From contig JAHZGX010000013.1 in assembly GCA_019420585.1 (NCBI GenBank), positions 124,001 through 188,000 of the forward strand: a DNA stretch of 64,000 nucleotides. Direction: 5' to 3'. The notes beneath the pieces are model-generated. The model was not told where the DNA came from. It worked only from the letters and a program-made list of their open reading frames with translations, and did no database searches. Source of the stretch: Prevotellaceae bacterium (GTDB taxonomy: Bacteria; Bacteroidota; Bacteroidia; Bacteroidales; Bacteroidaceae). Of the stretch, positions 35,273-43,715 are shown piece by piece. Position 1 is the stretch's first letter. Each line of letters begins with the position of its first letter. A program made the position numbers and the translations under genes.

Positions 35273-36562
35273 TCAGAGTTTGTTGAGTGCCTGGTCGATG
35301 TCGGCAATGATGTCGTCAATGTGTTCCACTCCGATGGAGAGGCGCACGGTGCTGGGAGTGATGTGCTGCTCTGCAAGTTCCTTGGGGCTCATCTGCGAGT
35401 GGGTGGTGGTATAAGGGTGTATGACGAGTGACTTCACATCGGCCACGTTGGCCAGCAGAGAGAATATCTGCAGAGAGTCAATGAATTTCCATGCATCCTC
35501 CTGTGTACCGTCAATCTCAAAAGTAAAGATGCTGCCACCGCCGTTGGGGAAGTATTTCTTGTAGAGAGTATGGTCTTTGTGTTCGGGCAAGGCGGGGTGC
35601 GACACGCTCTTCACTCGTGGGTGATGGCTCAGGTAGTCCACCACGCGTAGTGCATTGTATACATGCCGCTCAATGCGCAGGGGCAGGCTTTCCACGCCCT
35701 GGAGCAGTATCCATGCGTTGAAGGGAGAGATAGTGGCGCCAGTGTCACGCAGGATGACGGCACGTATGCGGGTCACGAAGGCCGCTGCACCTGCCACATC
35801 AGCGAAGACTGCCCCGTGGTATGAAGGGTCAGGCTTGGCCAGGGTGGGATATTTTTCTGCGTGAGCCTTGAAGTCGAACTTGCCTCCGTCCACAATAACA
35901 CCACCTAGAGAACTGCCGTGGCCGCCAATGAACTTCGTGGCACTGTGCACCACCACGTCGGCTCCATGCTCCAGAGGCCGTATGAGCAGCGGGGCAAAGG
36001 TGTTGTCCACAATAAAGAGGATGCCATGGCGATGTGCCACCTCGGCAATGGTATCCAAGTCTGTCACGTCACTGTTGGGGTTGCCGAACGTCTCGGCGTA
36101 GATGACCTTGGTATTGGGACGTATGGCCGCTTCCAGAGCCTCTGTGTCGTTCACGTTCACAATGCCGTATTCCACGCCCTGCGTGCTCAGTGTGTGGGTG
36201 ATGAGGTTAAATGATCCACCATACAGATTGTCGGCAGCCACGATGTGGTCACCCTTCTGCAGTACGTTCTGCAGTGCGTAGGTCACGGCTGCCGCTCCGC
36301 TGGCCACGGCCAGTCCTGCCACTCCGCCTTCCAGTGCTGTCACACGCTTCTCCAGCACATCCTGTGTGCTGTTTGTCAGCCGGCCGTATATGTTGCCGGC
36401 ATCACGCAGTCCGAAGCGGTCGGCTGCATGTTGTGAGTTGTGAAACACATAACTTGTGGTCTGGTAGATGGGTACAGCGCGGGCATCGCTTGTGGGGTCT
36501 GCAGTCTCTTGACCAACGTGGAGTGCCAAGGTCTCTGGGTGTAGTTTCTGATTTGTAGCCAT
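35273..36562 (-). CDS. O-acetylhomoserine aminocarboxypropyltransferase / Cys-Met metabolism PLP enzyme
   Basis: 429 residues, the length of MetY-type enzymes. Cys/Met PLP family marks are YGRLTNSTQDVLEKRVTALE near the start, VDNTFAPLLIRPLEHGADVV, and the PLP lysine in HSATKFIGGHG near residue 208. It makes homocysteine from O-acetylhomoserine and sulfide. A minus-strand -7 box TAACTTTG (36654-36661) with TTG 21 bp before it supports its own promoter. Confidence 0.92.
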   Translation of the reverse strand: MATNQKLHPETLALHVGQETADPTSDARAVPIYQTTSYVFHNSQHAADRFGLRDAGNIYGRLTNSTQDVLEKRVTALEGGVAGLAVASGAAAVTYALQNVLQKGDHIVAADNLYGGSFNLITHTLSTQGVEYGIVNVNDTEALEAAIRPNTKVIYAETFGNPNSDVTDLDTIAEVAHRHGILFIVDNTFAPLLIRPLEHGADVVVHSATKFIGGHGSSLGGVIVDGGKFDFKAHAEKYPTLAKPDPSYHGAVFADVAGAAAFVTRIRAVILRDTGATISPFNAWILLQGVESLPLRIERHVYNALRVVDYLSHHPRVKSVSHPALPEHKDHTLYKKYFPNGGGSIFTFEIDGTQEDAWKFIDSLQIFSLLANVADVKSLVIHPYTTTHSQMSPKELAEQHITPSTVRLSIGVEHIDDIIADIDQALNKL

Positions 36563-36869
36563 AGTCTTATTCCTTTTTATTTATTTATATTGTAGTTGCC
36601 TGAATGCTTGTGCTGCAGTGCAGGAATATTTTATCTTCTCCTGTTCTGCACTGCAAAGTTACGCAGATGCAGGTTTGGTATGCAAGGAAATTGGTGAACT
36701 ATGGAATATAATTCTTTTATAGTTATTTTGTGTATGTCTTTTGTTCTGTTTTGTGTTTTGTACCTGTGTGCGGTCATGGATTCTGTTCTTTGGGGGGCGG
36801 ATGCCCTTCCCCGGGAGTTTCTTCGGGCAGTTCCTCCCGAGCTGGGCTTTCCCATGATGCCTTCCTGCA
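36563..36869. other. Intergenic region with the metY-like promoter
   Basis: About 300 bp. The minus-strand promoter at 36654-36685 faces the metY-like gene. No gene is recognised in the rest. Confidence 0.45.
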
Positions 36870-37334
36870 CTATATCTTCTTGGTAAAGGCTAGGGTGACG
36901 AGTTGCCAGTTTCCGCCGGTTCGGGTGTATGTCTCGCTTACGAAGAAGGGGAATGACACTTCGCGCCCGCCAACCTCGCTGGTCAACTGGATGTCACTGT
37001 ACACCACGGCTGTGTTGCCACTGATGCGTGATTCCACGCGGTGCACGTCAGCGTGCTTGTACCAGATACCTCCCTTCTCAATGGTCTGCAGTTCAGCCGT
37101 GCGTCCCCATGCACCGCCCATGTGCACGAACATGGCATCCCGGTGAAAGAGACAAGCCAGTTCTTTCACGTTCTTCTCTGCCATCCATTGCCATTTCCTG
37201 GCAGAGAGGGCGGTCAGTTCGGCTTCCTCACGCTCGATGGGGTCGGCCACATCCCATTTGAGATAGTTTTGCCTGTCTTCGTATCTGGCTTTGAAGAAAC
37301 GTTCCTCCCTGTTCAGTTTGCGCATCTGTTTCAT
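36870..37334 (-). CDS. NTF2/SnoaL-like domain protein (3' half of a split fusion gene)
   Basis: 154 residues from the first internal ATG. The C-terminal 110 residues form a DUF4440/SnoaL-like NTF2 fold (KWQWMAEKNVKELACLFHRD, FVHMGGAWGR, ending GNWQLVTLAFTKKI). The first 40 residues are the tail of an aldo/keto reductase. The frame is the same as that of the reductase upstream, and only one TAG at 37470-37472 separates them. This is therefore probably the second part of a broken fusion gene rather than an independent one. Confidence 0.7.
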   Translation of the reverse strand: MKQMRKLNREERFFKARYEDRQNYLKWDVADPIEREEAELTALSARKWQWMAEKNVKELACLFHRDAMFVHMGGAWGRTAELQTIEKGGIWYKHADVHRVESRISGNTAVVYSDIQLTSEVGGREVSFPFFVSETYTRTGGNWQLVTLAFTKKI

Positions 37335-37469
37335 CTCTTTTGGTGTGAGGGCGAAGGGCTTCCCGTTTACTGTGCCTTGTGCTGCGGCGATGTTTTCGCT
37401 GATGTAGTCCGGGTCTGTTGCTCCGGGAATCGTGAGAAGCCCCTCCTGTATTTCCCATCGGATGATGAC

Positions 37470-37472
37470 CTA
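37470..37472 (-). other. In-frame TAG splitting the AKR-NTF2 fusion
   Basis: Read on the minus strand, AAGGTAAGCCCGGCA is followed by TAG and then GTCATCATCCGATGG. Replacing TAG by CAG restores SPAQV. The whole 36870-38186 interval is 439 codons with only this internal stop. Confidence 0.8.
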
Positions 37473-38186
37473 TGCCGGGCTTACCTTGTGTGCTTCGGCT
37501 ATTTTCATGATGACAGGGTCTTTCAGCAGTGCTCCCTGGCTCATTGCTCCTCCGAGTGGGAACCAGCATTCCACCTTCATCCCGTATTTCCCGGCCAAGG
37601 CACGTTCCTTGATACGCTGTGCGTAGGGATGGCATTCCATCTGCATGATGACCGGCTTAATCTCTGTGGAGTCCACACACCACTGGAACAGGTTTTCTGC
37701 TCCGGGAACTTCAAAGTTGCTCAAGCCCAAGGCACGCACCTTGCCTTGCTTTACGGCAGTCTCCAGATTGCGCCATGCCGCCTTGATGTCACCAACGGGC
37801 TGATGCGGGTAAACCAAATCCACATAGTCGAGATTCAGCCTGCGCAGCATTCGGTCAATGGCTGTGGGGTCGGCATATTCCGATGGCCAGATCTTGCTCG
37901 TGACCCATATCTCCTCACGCTTGCAGCCTCCCTCGGCGACGAACTCGTTGACGGCCTCACCCACACCGCGCTCGTCCATATAGGCATGAGCCGTGTCAAT
38001 GTGCCGGTAGCCCGCACGCAGGGCCGTGAGCACAGCATCCTTACAAATCTCGTTTGAAGGCACATTAAATGTCCCGATGCCAAATTGCGGCATTTCAACC
38101 CCGTTCGCCAGTTTGACCATTGGCACTTGGGCGTATGTGGCAGCCATGCTCAGGCTGCATATCATTGCAATAAGATACTTTTTCAT
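37470..38186 (-). CDS. Exported aldo/keto reductase, cut by an in-frame amber codon
   Basis: 238 residues, then TAG. A signal peptide (MKKYLIAMICSLSMAATYAQ) suggests periplasmic export. The AKR fold is clear: HIDTAHAYMDERGVG with catalytic Asp and Tyr, VTSKIW with the Lys, and YPHQP with the His. The stop falls in KVSPA-stop-VIIRW, where the family has SPAQVxxRW, so TAG replaces the Gln codon CAG. Beyond it the same frame runs to 36870 through the AKR C-terminus and an NTF2-like domain. AKRs reduce carbonyls with NADPH. Full-length product would be about 438 residues. Confidence 0.85.
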   Translation of the reverse strand: MKKYLIAMICSLSMAATYAQVPMVKLANGVEMPQFGIGTFNVPSNEICKDAVLTALRAGYRHIDTAHAYMDERGVGEAVNEFVAEGGCKREEIWVTSKIWPSEYADPTAIDRMLRRLNLDYVDLVYPHQPVGDIKAAWRNLETAVKQGKVRALGLSNFEVPGAENLFQWCVDSTEIKPVIMQMECHPYAQRIKERALAGKYGMKVECWFPLGGAMSQGALLKDPVIMKIAEAHKVSPA

Positions 38187-38198
38187 ACTTTATTTATT

Positions 38199-38290
38199 TA
38201 ATCACGGTCTTCTTTCCATTGATGATGTAGATGTCTGTATTTAAGGATGACAGACTGGTGGCCTTTGAAAGCAGACGCTTGTTGTCAGGT
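38199..38290 (-). pseudogene. Orphan C-terminal sorting tail
   Basis: On the minus strand a short frame encodes SLNTDIYIINGKKTVIK and then TAA, the tail found at the ends of secreted Prevotella-type proteins. No upstream part of a gene is attached: only about 90 bp separate it from the next gene. It is probably the relic of a deleted secreted protein. Confidence 0.5.
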
Positions 38291-38311
38291 GGGTAGTGTG
38301 TTGATTGATTC

Positions 38312-38866
38312 TCACTTCAGTTTGCTGCGTAAGGTCTTTGCCTCCTTCTTGTTGGTTGCCATGCCTTCGTATGTGAAGCCGTACATGCCGGCAAAGCGGC
38401 TCATGGTATACTCTCCGTCTTCTATCATCATCTTTGTGGGAGCACCGCCCTGATAGAGGAAGAACAGCCGCTTGCCTTTGAAGGTTCCGTTGGGTAAATA
38501 GCCATAGAACCGTTCCATCAGCGTGCGTACGGAGGCGCAGATGTTATGCCAGTACACAGGAGAGCCCATCACCACGATGTCCGCTTCCTTCATTTGTGCT
38601 ATCACCTCGTCAAGTTGGTCACCCTCAAGTGTCTGCCCATAGAAGTTCAGACGGTAATCGTTGAGGTTGAGCGTCTCATACTGCTTGCCCTCAAGCAGCA
38701 CCTTTGCCAGGGCTGCCGTGTTCCCATCGCGGTTGGAACTCCCGTTGATGAAAAGAATCTTTGCCTGGGCTGTCACTTCAATGCTCCGTTCGTTGGCTCC
38801 TGCTTGTATAAAGCATGTGGCGGCAAGCAGTATGGCCGCCTTCCTGATGACGTTTCTCAGTTTCAT
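38312..38866 (-). CDS. Exported flavodoxin-like FMN reductase
   Basis: 184 residues. A signal-like N-terminus (about 25 residues) precedes an NADPH-dependent FMN reductase/flavodoxin fold: ILFINGSSNRDGNTAALAKV at the FMN phosphate loop, DIVVMGSPVYWHNICASVRT, and LFFLYQGGAPTKMM. It reduces quinones, azo or nitro compounds, or carries electrons. It overlaps the upstream hydrolase by 4 bp, so the genes are one operon. Confidence 0.85.
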   Translation of the reverse strand: MKLRNVIRKAAILLAATCFIQAGANERSIEVTAQAKILFINGSSNRDGNTAALAKVLLEGKQYETLNLNDYRLNFYGQTLEGDQLDEVIAQMKEADIVVMGSPVYWHNICASVRTLMERFYGYLPNGTFKGKRLFFLYQGGAPTKMMIEDGEYTMSRFAGMYGFTYEGMATNKKEAKTLRSKLK

Positions 38867-39939
38867 AATATTACCTTTTTGCTGTTTATGATGTTTATTC
38901 CTTTTTGTGGCCTCTCGCGTTTTATTCCCTCTATGGAATAGATGTCCTGTGGCGTATGCTTGCCTGCTTTTGCCTGTTTGACCGGCGTATTGCCCATCTG
39001 ATGTTCCCAGAACCGCATTGCATCATCAGTCCATCCCTCTGCCACGGTGCCGGTACCCAGGCCAAAGCCATGAGGCAGCCCGGCATAGGCATGAAATTCT
39101 GTGGGGATGCCCAAGGCAGCAAGGTGTTCAAGGCGATTCTGCATGGTACGCCATGGGGCAATGCCGTCGCCTGTGCCTACACACGCATAGGTGGCAGCGT
39201 CATAAGGGCTCGTTTCAGAATAGCCGGTGTATTGCATGACCACGGCAGATGCCTGTGGGATGTCGCTCCTTCCTGTCAGTTGCTTCAGGTAATAGGCGTT
39301 GCCCAGTGTGGCTGCCATGCGTGCCCCGGCACTTCCTCCCCATAGTGAATACTTGTCAGCACTCACCTCCAACTGGTCTGCATGGTCGTGGATGAACTCT
39401 ATGGCTCGTGCCAGGTCTTCGTAAGCATTCCCCGGGCGGTATATCAAGGCAAAGGCATTGTATCCTTTTCCTGACAATTCCAGGGCATGAGGGAAACTGT
39501 CGTGCATGGCTCCCACGTATGCAAAGGCACCTCCTGCATTACACACGGCAAACGGAGCACCGGGACGTCCCTTGAAGAAGAACAGTCCTGTGTCCCGTTT
39601 GCCGGCATCGACACGTTTCTCATCTTCAGAATAAATGTCGAAGAAGATGGTGTTCCCTTCTGTCACACGGCTTTTCATATAGTTGACAATGCTGACAGTC
39701 ATGTCCGGGTCAATGCCGCTGTAATATGTAAACTGCAGTTGCTCCAGTGTGTTTCCGCTCCAGTATCCTCTCTGCACTGGGAATATCAGCCGTCCGTAAC
39801 CATCGAAGGCCGGGTCTGACATCACGTCGGAGATGAGGCTCTTGCGCGAGAAATTCATGTCAGCATGTGCTTCCGTACTCTCAGAACATGCGAGAAGCAG
39901 TGCTGTTGCCAGCGCCAACAATGTATTCGTCGCTCTCAT
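38863..39939 (-). CDS. Alpha/beta hydrolase lipoprotein (acetyl-esterase-like) with sorting tail
   Basis: 358 residues with a lipoprotein signal (lipobox LLAC near residue 18). The alpha/beta hydrolase domain has the nucleophile elbow GGSAGARMAA, an oxyanion region FAVCNAGGAFAYVG, and a late His in YAGLPHGFG, as in BD-FAE/acetyl esterases. The C-terminus DIYSIEGIKRERPQKGINII resembles the secretion tail of neighbouring genes. It overlaps genes on both sides (1 bp upstream, 4 bp downstream), so it is tightly operonic. Confidence 0.85.
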   Translation of the reverse strand: MRATNTLLALATALLLACSESTEAHADMNFSRKSLISDVMSDPAFDGYGRLIFPVQRGYWSGNTLEQLQFTYYSGIDPDMTVSIVNYMKSRVTEGNTIFFDIYSEDEKRVDAGKRDTGLFFFKGRPGAPFAVCNAGGAFAYVGAMHDSFPHALELSGKGYNAFALIYRPGNAYEDLARAIEFIHDHADQLEVSADKYSLWGGSAGARMAATLGNAYYLKQLTGRSDIPQASAVVMQYTGYSETSPYDAATYACVGTGDGIAPWRTMQNRLEHLAALGIPTEFHAYAGLPHGFGLGTGTVAEGWTDDAMRFWEHQMGNTPVKQAKAGKHTPQDIYSIEGIKRERPQKGINIINSKKVIL

Positions 39940-40670
39940 TATATATTATTGATAGGAGTTTCCTTGTGGAATCTGTAGCGGAGGCTTACGACTCCATTGT
40001 CTAATGTGGCAACATCAACCAGTTCCAGTGACTGCCCTTTGGCCGGTATCTCGTTCTGCTTGCCTGCATATTCAAATATGGAAGGTATGCCAGCCAGCCC
40101 GTCTATGCCGGGATATATCAGCAGACTGAGTTCATCAATGAGTCCTGCCTTTAGGAAGGCTCCGTTGATGATTGCTCCCCCCTGCAGTGAGATGCTGTCG
40201 ATGCAGAAGTCATGATAGAGGGACTCCATTGCCAGCCCAAGGTCTTTCCCATCTTTCCCTGCGAACAGGAAAGAGATTCCCATCTCCTTCAGGTGGGTCA
40301 GATAATCCTCTGAGACATCTTCGCCTAAGATGGTGATGATTCCGTCTCCGCGCACTGTGTTGGCCGTGTATAGGATTTCTCCCAGTGGGTCTGCCACGAT
40401 GAACATGCGTTCCGAGGGTCTGGCTCCATGGAAGGGAACGGTATTTCCTGCTTTCGGAAGACCTTCATGGCAGAAAGTCTGGGGAAAGAAGGACTCCTGC
40501 AATGTGTTCTTCCCGAACATCCAGGCACCGGTGCCCAATTGGCGGCTGATACTTTGGTACGATTGGCAAACTTCGCCCATCGTCTTTCCGTCAAACGGTG
40601 GAGTCCATCTTTCTGGCAGCAGGCGCCCGTCCACTGATGCCATGATATGGCATATGATTCTTGGTTTCAT
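39939..40670 (-). CDS. RibD C-terminal-like dihydrofolate reductase family protein
   Basis: 243 residues. The RibD_C/DHFR-like fold shows MASVDGRLLPERWTPPFDG at the start, DSISLQGGAIINGAFLKAGL near 170-190, and LIDELSLLIYPGIDG. These proteins reduce small substrates with NADPH; the natural substrate of stand-alone members is mostly unknown. No signal peptide, so it is cytosolic, unlike its neighbours. The stop overlaps the next start as TAATG. Confidence 0.88.
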   Translation of the reverse strand: MKPRIICHIMASVDGRLLPERWTPPFDGKTMGEVCQSYQSISRQLGTGAWMFGKNTLQESFFPQTFCHEGLPKAGNTVPFHGARPSERMFIVADPLGEILYTANTVRGDGIITILGEDVSEDYLTHLKEMGISFLFAGKDGKDLGLAMESLYHDFCIDSISLQGGAIINGAFLKAGLIDELSLLIYPGIDGLAGIPSIFEYAGKQNEIPAKGQSLELVDVATLDNGVVSLRYRFHKETPINNI

Positions 40671-40674
40671 GTCT

Positions 40675-42249
40675 TTACTTGATTATTTTCCTGGTTCCTT
40701 TGCCGGATTTTACGATGTAGATGCCATGGATGTTGCCTGTTCCGTTGACCCTGCTCCCATCCATGCGGTACATTTCCTGTGCGGTCGCGGTGCTTTCACC
40801 GGCGGAGGCTTTGCTTATTCCTGTGCCGTTCCTTGCCATGATGCGGGTCAGGAATGCATCGAAGTCATTGCCCCACACACTGGCGCTGCCACCTGTGCCA
40901 TAGCCGTGGGGGTATCCTTCAAGTACATGCGTCTCCACCTCACAGCCGGCTTCCCGCACGGCGCTGGAGTTTTGGGTGAATTGAGAGGCAAAACCGTCGC
41001 GCGTGCCCCAGCAGTAGAAGGCAGGTGGAAGGTTGGCTGCACGCAGGGTGGATACATTGTTCATGGATACGCTCAGCCTGCCATAGAATGAGTATATCAT
41101 ACCTACAGCACATGCCGACACTGGAGTCTCATCGAGTTCGTCGGGCTGGTAACTGGTATCCAAAGCCGTGCCGTTGGTCAGTCCACGCCAGTTGAGCAGC
41201 ACCTCGCCATTGAGTATGCCTCCGGCAGAGAAGCCCACGAGGGCGATGTTCTCGGGAGCAATGCGGTAGTCATCGGCATGTGCGCGTACGTATCTGATGG
41301 CTCTTTGCAGGTCGGTGGCACTTTCGCGCATGGTATAAGGCTGTATGCGGTAGTTGACCATGAAGCATTGGTAGCCCTTTGCCACAAGCATGTCTGCCAC
41401 GTCATAACCTTCATTCTGTACGCTGCGGAACTGAAACGCTCCTCCCGGACAGATGATGACTGCTCCCTTGGGGGAGACATCCCCGTCCACGGTGAATACT
41501 TCCATGTTGGGGATGAAGTCGGGCCCGTCGGAGTTGTCGACGTTATGGGTGACGGTGGGGATGTTGCCTCTTTCCCACAGGTTGACGGTACCAGTCATGG
41601 GAGTGTCGCTGTCAGGGGCTTGACTGTTGTTCCATTCCTCGTTGATGAGGTCAATCCAGGTACGGATGGCAGAGGCTGTTATCCTGCCGCTTGTCAGTCC
41701 TTCGCCGGTCAGGTGACTGGCATCCGGGGTGATGTTGACTATTTCGGCAAGTGTCTCGTCGCGGTATGTGGCGGCATAGGTGCAGAATGGCACCACCGTT
41801 TTTCCCTTGAAGTCGTAGCCTTCGCAGAAGGTGTGGATAATCATGGGAGTGGTGTGCCACCATACGGGACACCCGATGAACACCACGTCATAATCGTCCC
41901 AGTTTTCCACTTTGTCCTTGATGGCAGGTCGGGCATTGCTGTCTCTTTCCTGCAGTGCTACTTCGGTGCAGGGAGTGTAAGACGTGGGGTAGGGGGTGAC
42001 AGGTTCCATCTCAAAGAGATCGCCACCCGTAACATGCTGTATCTCCTGTGCCATGCGGCGTGTGGTCCCGCCCCATGAGAAATAGGCTATAAGCACTTTG
42101 TGCCCGCCGAAATAGTCCGTTGCACTCTCGGCTGGAGCATTGGGCGTGCTGATGTCGGCCTCAGGGAGGTCACTCGTGCAGGCTGTGCTGTTGATGGCTG
42201 TCAGTAACCCTGCCATTAGCAGGAATAGTTTTTTCATTGTCTTCATCAT
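40675..42249 (-). CDS. Flavodoxin and alpha/beta hydrolase fusion, exported
   Basis: 524 residues. A lipoprotein-type signal comes first (STAC near residue 24). The flavodoxin domain (about 50-205) has VLIAYFSWGGTTRRMAQEI and FIGCPVWWHTTPM. The alpha/beta hydrolase domain (about 230-480) has PKGAVIICPGGAFQFRS, nucleophile elbow GFSAGG, and PHGYG with the His. A C-terminal sorting-like tail (MYRMDGSRV ... GIYIVKSGKG) ends it. The two catalytic folds are also present as separate genes next door, which suggests a functional link. It lies 4 bp upstream of the RibD-like gene. Confidence 0.85.
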   Translation of the reverse strand: MMKTMKKLFLLMAGLLTAINSTACTSDLPEADISTPNAPAESATDYFGGHKVLIAYFSWGGTTRRMAQEIQHVTGGDLFEMEPVTPYPTSYTPCTEVALQERDSNARPAIKDKVENWDDYDVVFIGCPVWWHTTPMIIHTFCEGYDFKGKTVVPFCTYAATYRDETLAEIVNITPDASHLTGEGLTSGRITASAIRTWIDLINEEWNNSQAPDSDTPMTGTVNLWERGNIPTVTHNVDNSDGPDFIPNMEVFTVDGDVSPKGAVIICPGGAFQFRSVQNEGYDVADMLVAKGYQCFMVNYRIQPYTMRESATDLQRAIRYVRAHADDYRIAPENIALVGFSAGGILNGEVLLNWRGLTNGTALDTSYQPDELDETPVSACAVGMIYSFYGRLSVSMNNVSTLRAANLPPAFYCWGTRDGFASQFTQNSSAVREAGCEVETHVLEGYPHGYGTGGSASVWGNDFDAFLTRIMARNGTGISKASAGESTATAQEMYRMDGSRVNGTGNIHGIYIVKSGKGTRKIIK

Positions 42250-42324
42250 TGTGCGGTGTGATAGTTTATGGGCATGTATTCTCCTGTATGTATGTCAGTT
42301 GTTGGCTCAGTCATGCTGCATTAT

Positions 42325-42532
42325 CCCCAATCGGCCATTAGACCGAGACATGTTTCCCTTGCTTGTCCGGAGGAACTCTGTCCTGTGTTTTCCGCACTCT
42401 CTTTCCCTGTTTACTGCCCATCTTCTCTCGCCGTAGCCCGCTACGCCTTCAAGAAGTTGGTGGTAAACAGAAAAAGATAGCACAGAAAAAGATAGCACAG
42501 AAAAACATCAGGACTCTAATGGCTGATTTGGG
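42325..42532. repeat. MITE-like dispersed repeat, copy C
   Basis: Ends CCCCAATCGGCCATTAG and CTAATGGCTGATTTGGG; inside CTCTCGCCGTAGCCCGCTAC GCCTTC as in copies A, B and D. A GATAGCACAGAAAAA unit is duplicated near the right end. No coding content. Confidence 0.82.
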
Positions 42533-42542
42533 ATTATTCTGT

Positions 42543-42622
42543 GTTTCGTGACGCGAAACAAGTATTTCATGCTTTGAAATTATTGTTTTACATCATGAAA
42601 CAGCGGTTTCACGCTTTGAAAT
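42543..42622. repeat. Four 17-bp palindromes at an exact 21-bp period
   Basis: GTTTCGTGACGCGAAAC (42543), ATTTCATGCTTTGAAAT (42564), GTTTTACATCATGAAAC (42585) and GTTTCACGCTTTGAAAT (42606). Each is a 6-bp stem around 5 bp. Stem bases vary but pairing is kept (G-T pairs allowed). Spacers are 4 bp. It lies about 80 bp downstream of the aldo/keto reductase gene's stop. Confidence 0.8.
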
Positions 42623-42701
42623 ATAAATCCATTGTGGCTTCATGTGTCATGCTCTCCGTGTGCGTGAGACTTTCATGTGTCATGCCCTTGTTGCCGGAGC
42701 C

Positions 42702-43568
42702 TTACTTCCAGCCCATGAACATGCGGGCGGCCTCTGCCGAATGGTGGTCAAAGAAGAGGCTGTGAGCCGTGTCAAGCGTGGCGATTTCAGCCATGTCTTC
42801 ATCTGTCAGTGCGAAGTCGAAGATGTCAAGGTTCTGTTTCATGCGTTCCACATGGGTTGTCTTGGGTATGATGACCACTCCTCTCTGCATCAGCCAGCGG
42901 AGGGCTACCTGTGCCGTGGACTTTCTCAAACGCTTGGCTATGCCGCCCAGGAGTTCGTTCTCAAAGAATCCGTTGCGCCCCTCGGCAAAGGGTGCCCACG
43001 ACATGATTTGCGTGCCATAGTCCTTCATGACGGTCTGGGCTTCCTGCTGTTGGCAGAAGACGTGCGTCTCCACTTGGTTGACGGCCGGTATCACATCCAT
43101 ATTCTCGGCCAGGTCTATGAAGTGGTCGGGGTAGAAGTTGGACACTCCGATGGCTCTTACCTTGCCTTCCCTGTAAGCCTCCTCCAGGGCACGGTAGGCA
43201 CCATACCTGTCACAGAAGGGCTGGTGAAGCAGCATCAGGTCAATGTAGTCTGTGCGCAGGTGGCGCAGGCTTTGCTCTATGGATGCCTTGGCTTTCTCGT
43301 ATCCATAGTTTGAGATCCACACTTTGCTTACGAGGAATATGTCTTGGCGGGGGATGCCACTGTCGTTCACGGCACGTCCCACGCCTTCTTCGTTGTGGTA
43401 GGCTTGTGCTGTGTCAATCATCCTGTAGCCTACTTTCAGCGCATCTGCCACACAACGCTCGCATGCGTTAGGTGCAATCTGATAAACGCCGTATCCCATT
43501 TGCGGCATCTTGATGCCATTGTTCAGTGTTACGTATTCCATGTTCAATGCGGTTTTGTGATTTTCCAT
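42702..43568 (-). CDS. Aldo/keto reductase (cytosolic)
   Basis: 288 residues, full-length AKR: GYRMIDTAQAYHNEEGVG (catalytic Asp and Tyr), VSKVW (Lys), LMLLHQPF (His), and SPAQ-equivalent STAQVALRWLMQRG. No signal peptide. Similar to 2,5-diketo-gluconate reductase type enzymes that reduce aldehydes and ketones with NADPH. It lies 148 bp downstream of the AraC regulator on the same strand, and upstream of the exported redox cluster with a 450-bp repeat-rich gap between. Confidence 0.92.
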   Translation of the reverse strand: MENHKTALNMEYVTLNNGIKMPQMGYGVYQIAPNACERCVADALKVGYRMIDTAQAYHNEEGVGRAVNDSGIPRQDIFLVSKVWISNYGYEKAKASIEQSLRHLRTDYIDLMLLHQPFCDRYGAYRALEEAYREGKVRAIGVSNFYPDHFIDLAENMDVIPAVNQVETHVFCQQQEAQTVMKDYGTQIMSWAPFAEGRNGFFENELLGGIAKRLRKSTAQVALRWLMQRGVVIIPKTTHVERMKQNLDIFDFALTDEDMAEIATLDTAHSLFFDHHSAEAARMFMGWK

Positions 43569-43715
43569 GGTGCAAAATAACGGCTTATCCCCGTAACCGC
43601 ATGGATGCAGATTACGGGGATAATTACAAATTTTCCTGTTTCGTGCTGTCGTATGCCCGGAGGCATTTCCTGCTTGCGTACACGTTGCTGCCCTGTGACG
43701 TCTTCTTTCCCTTCG

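Noticed and set aside
37470..37472. Genome-wide reassignment of TAG
   Set aside because: Other clear genes in the window end in TAG at the expected place, for example the TolC-type channel and the first glycosyltransferase.
41278..42078. 266-codon frame antisense to the flavodoxin-hydrolase gene
   Set aside because: No family similarity; the minus-strand frame has complete domain motifs.
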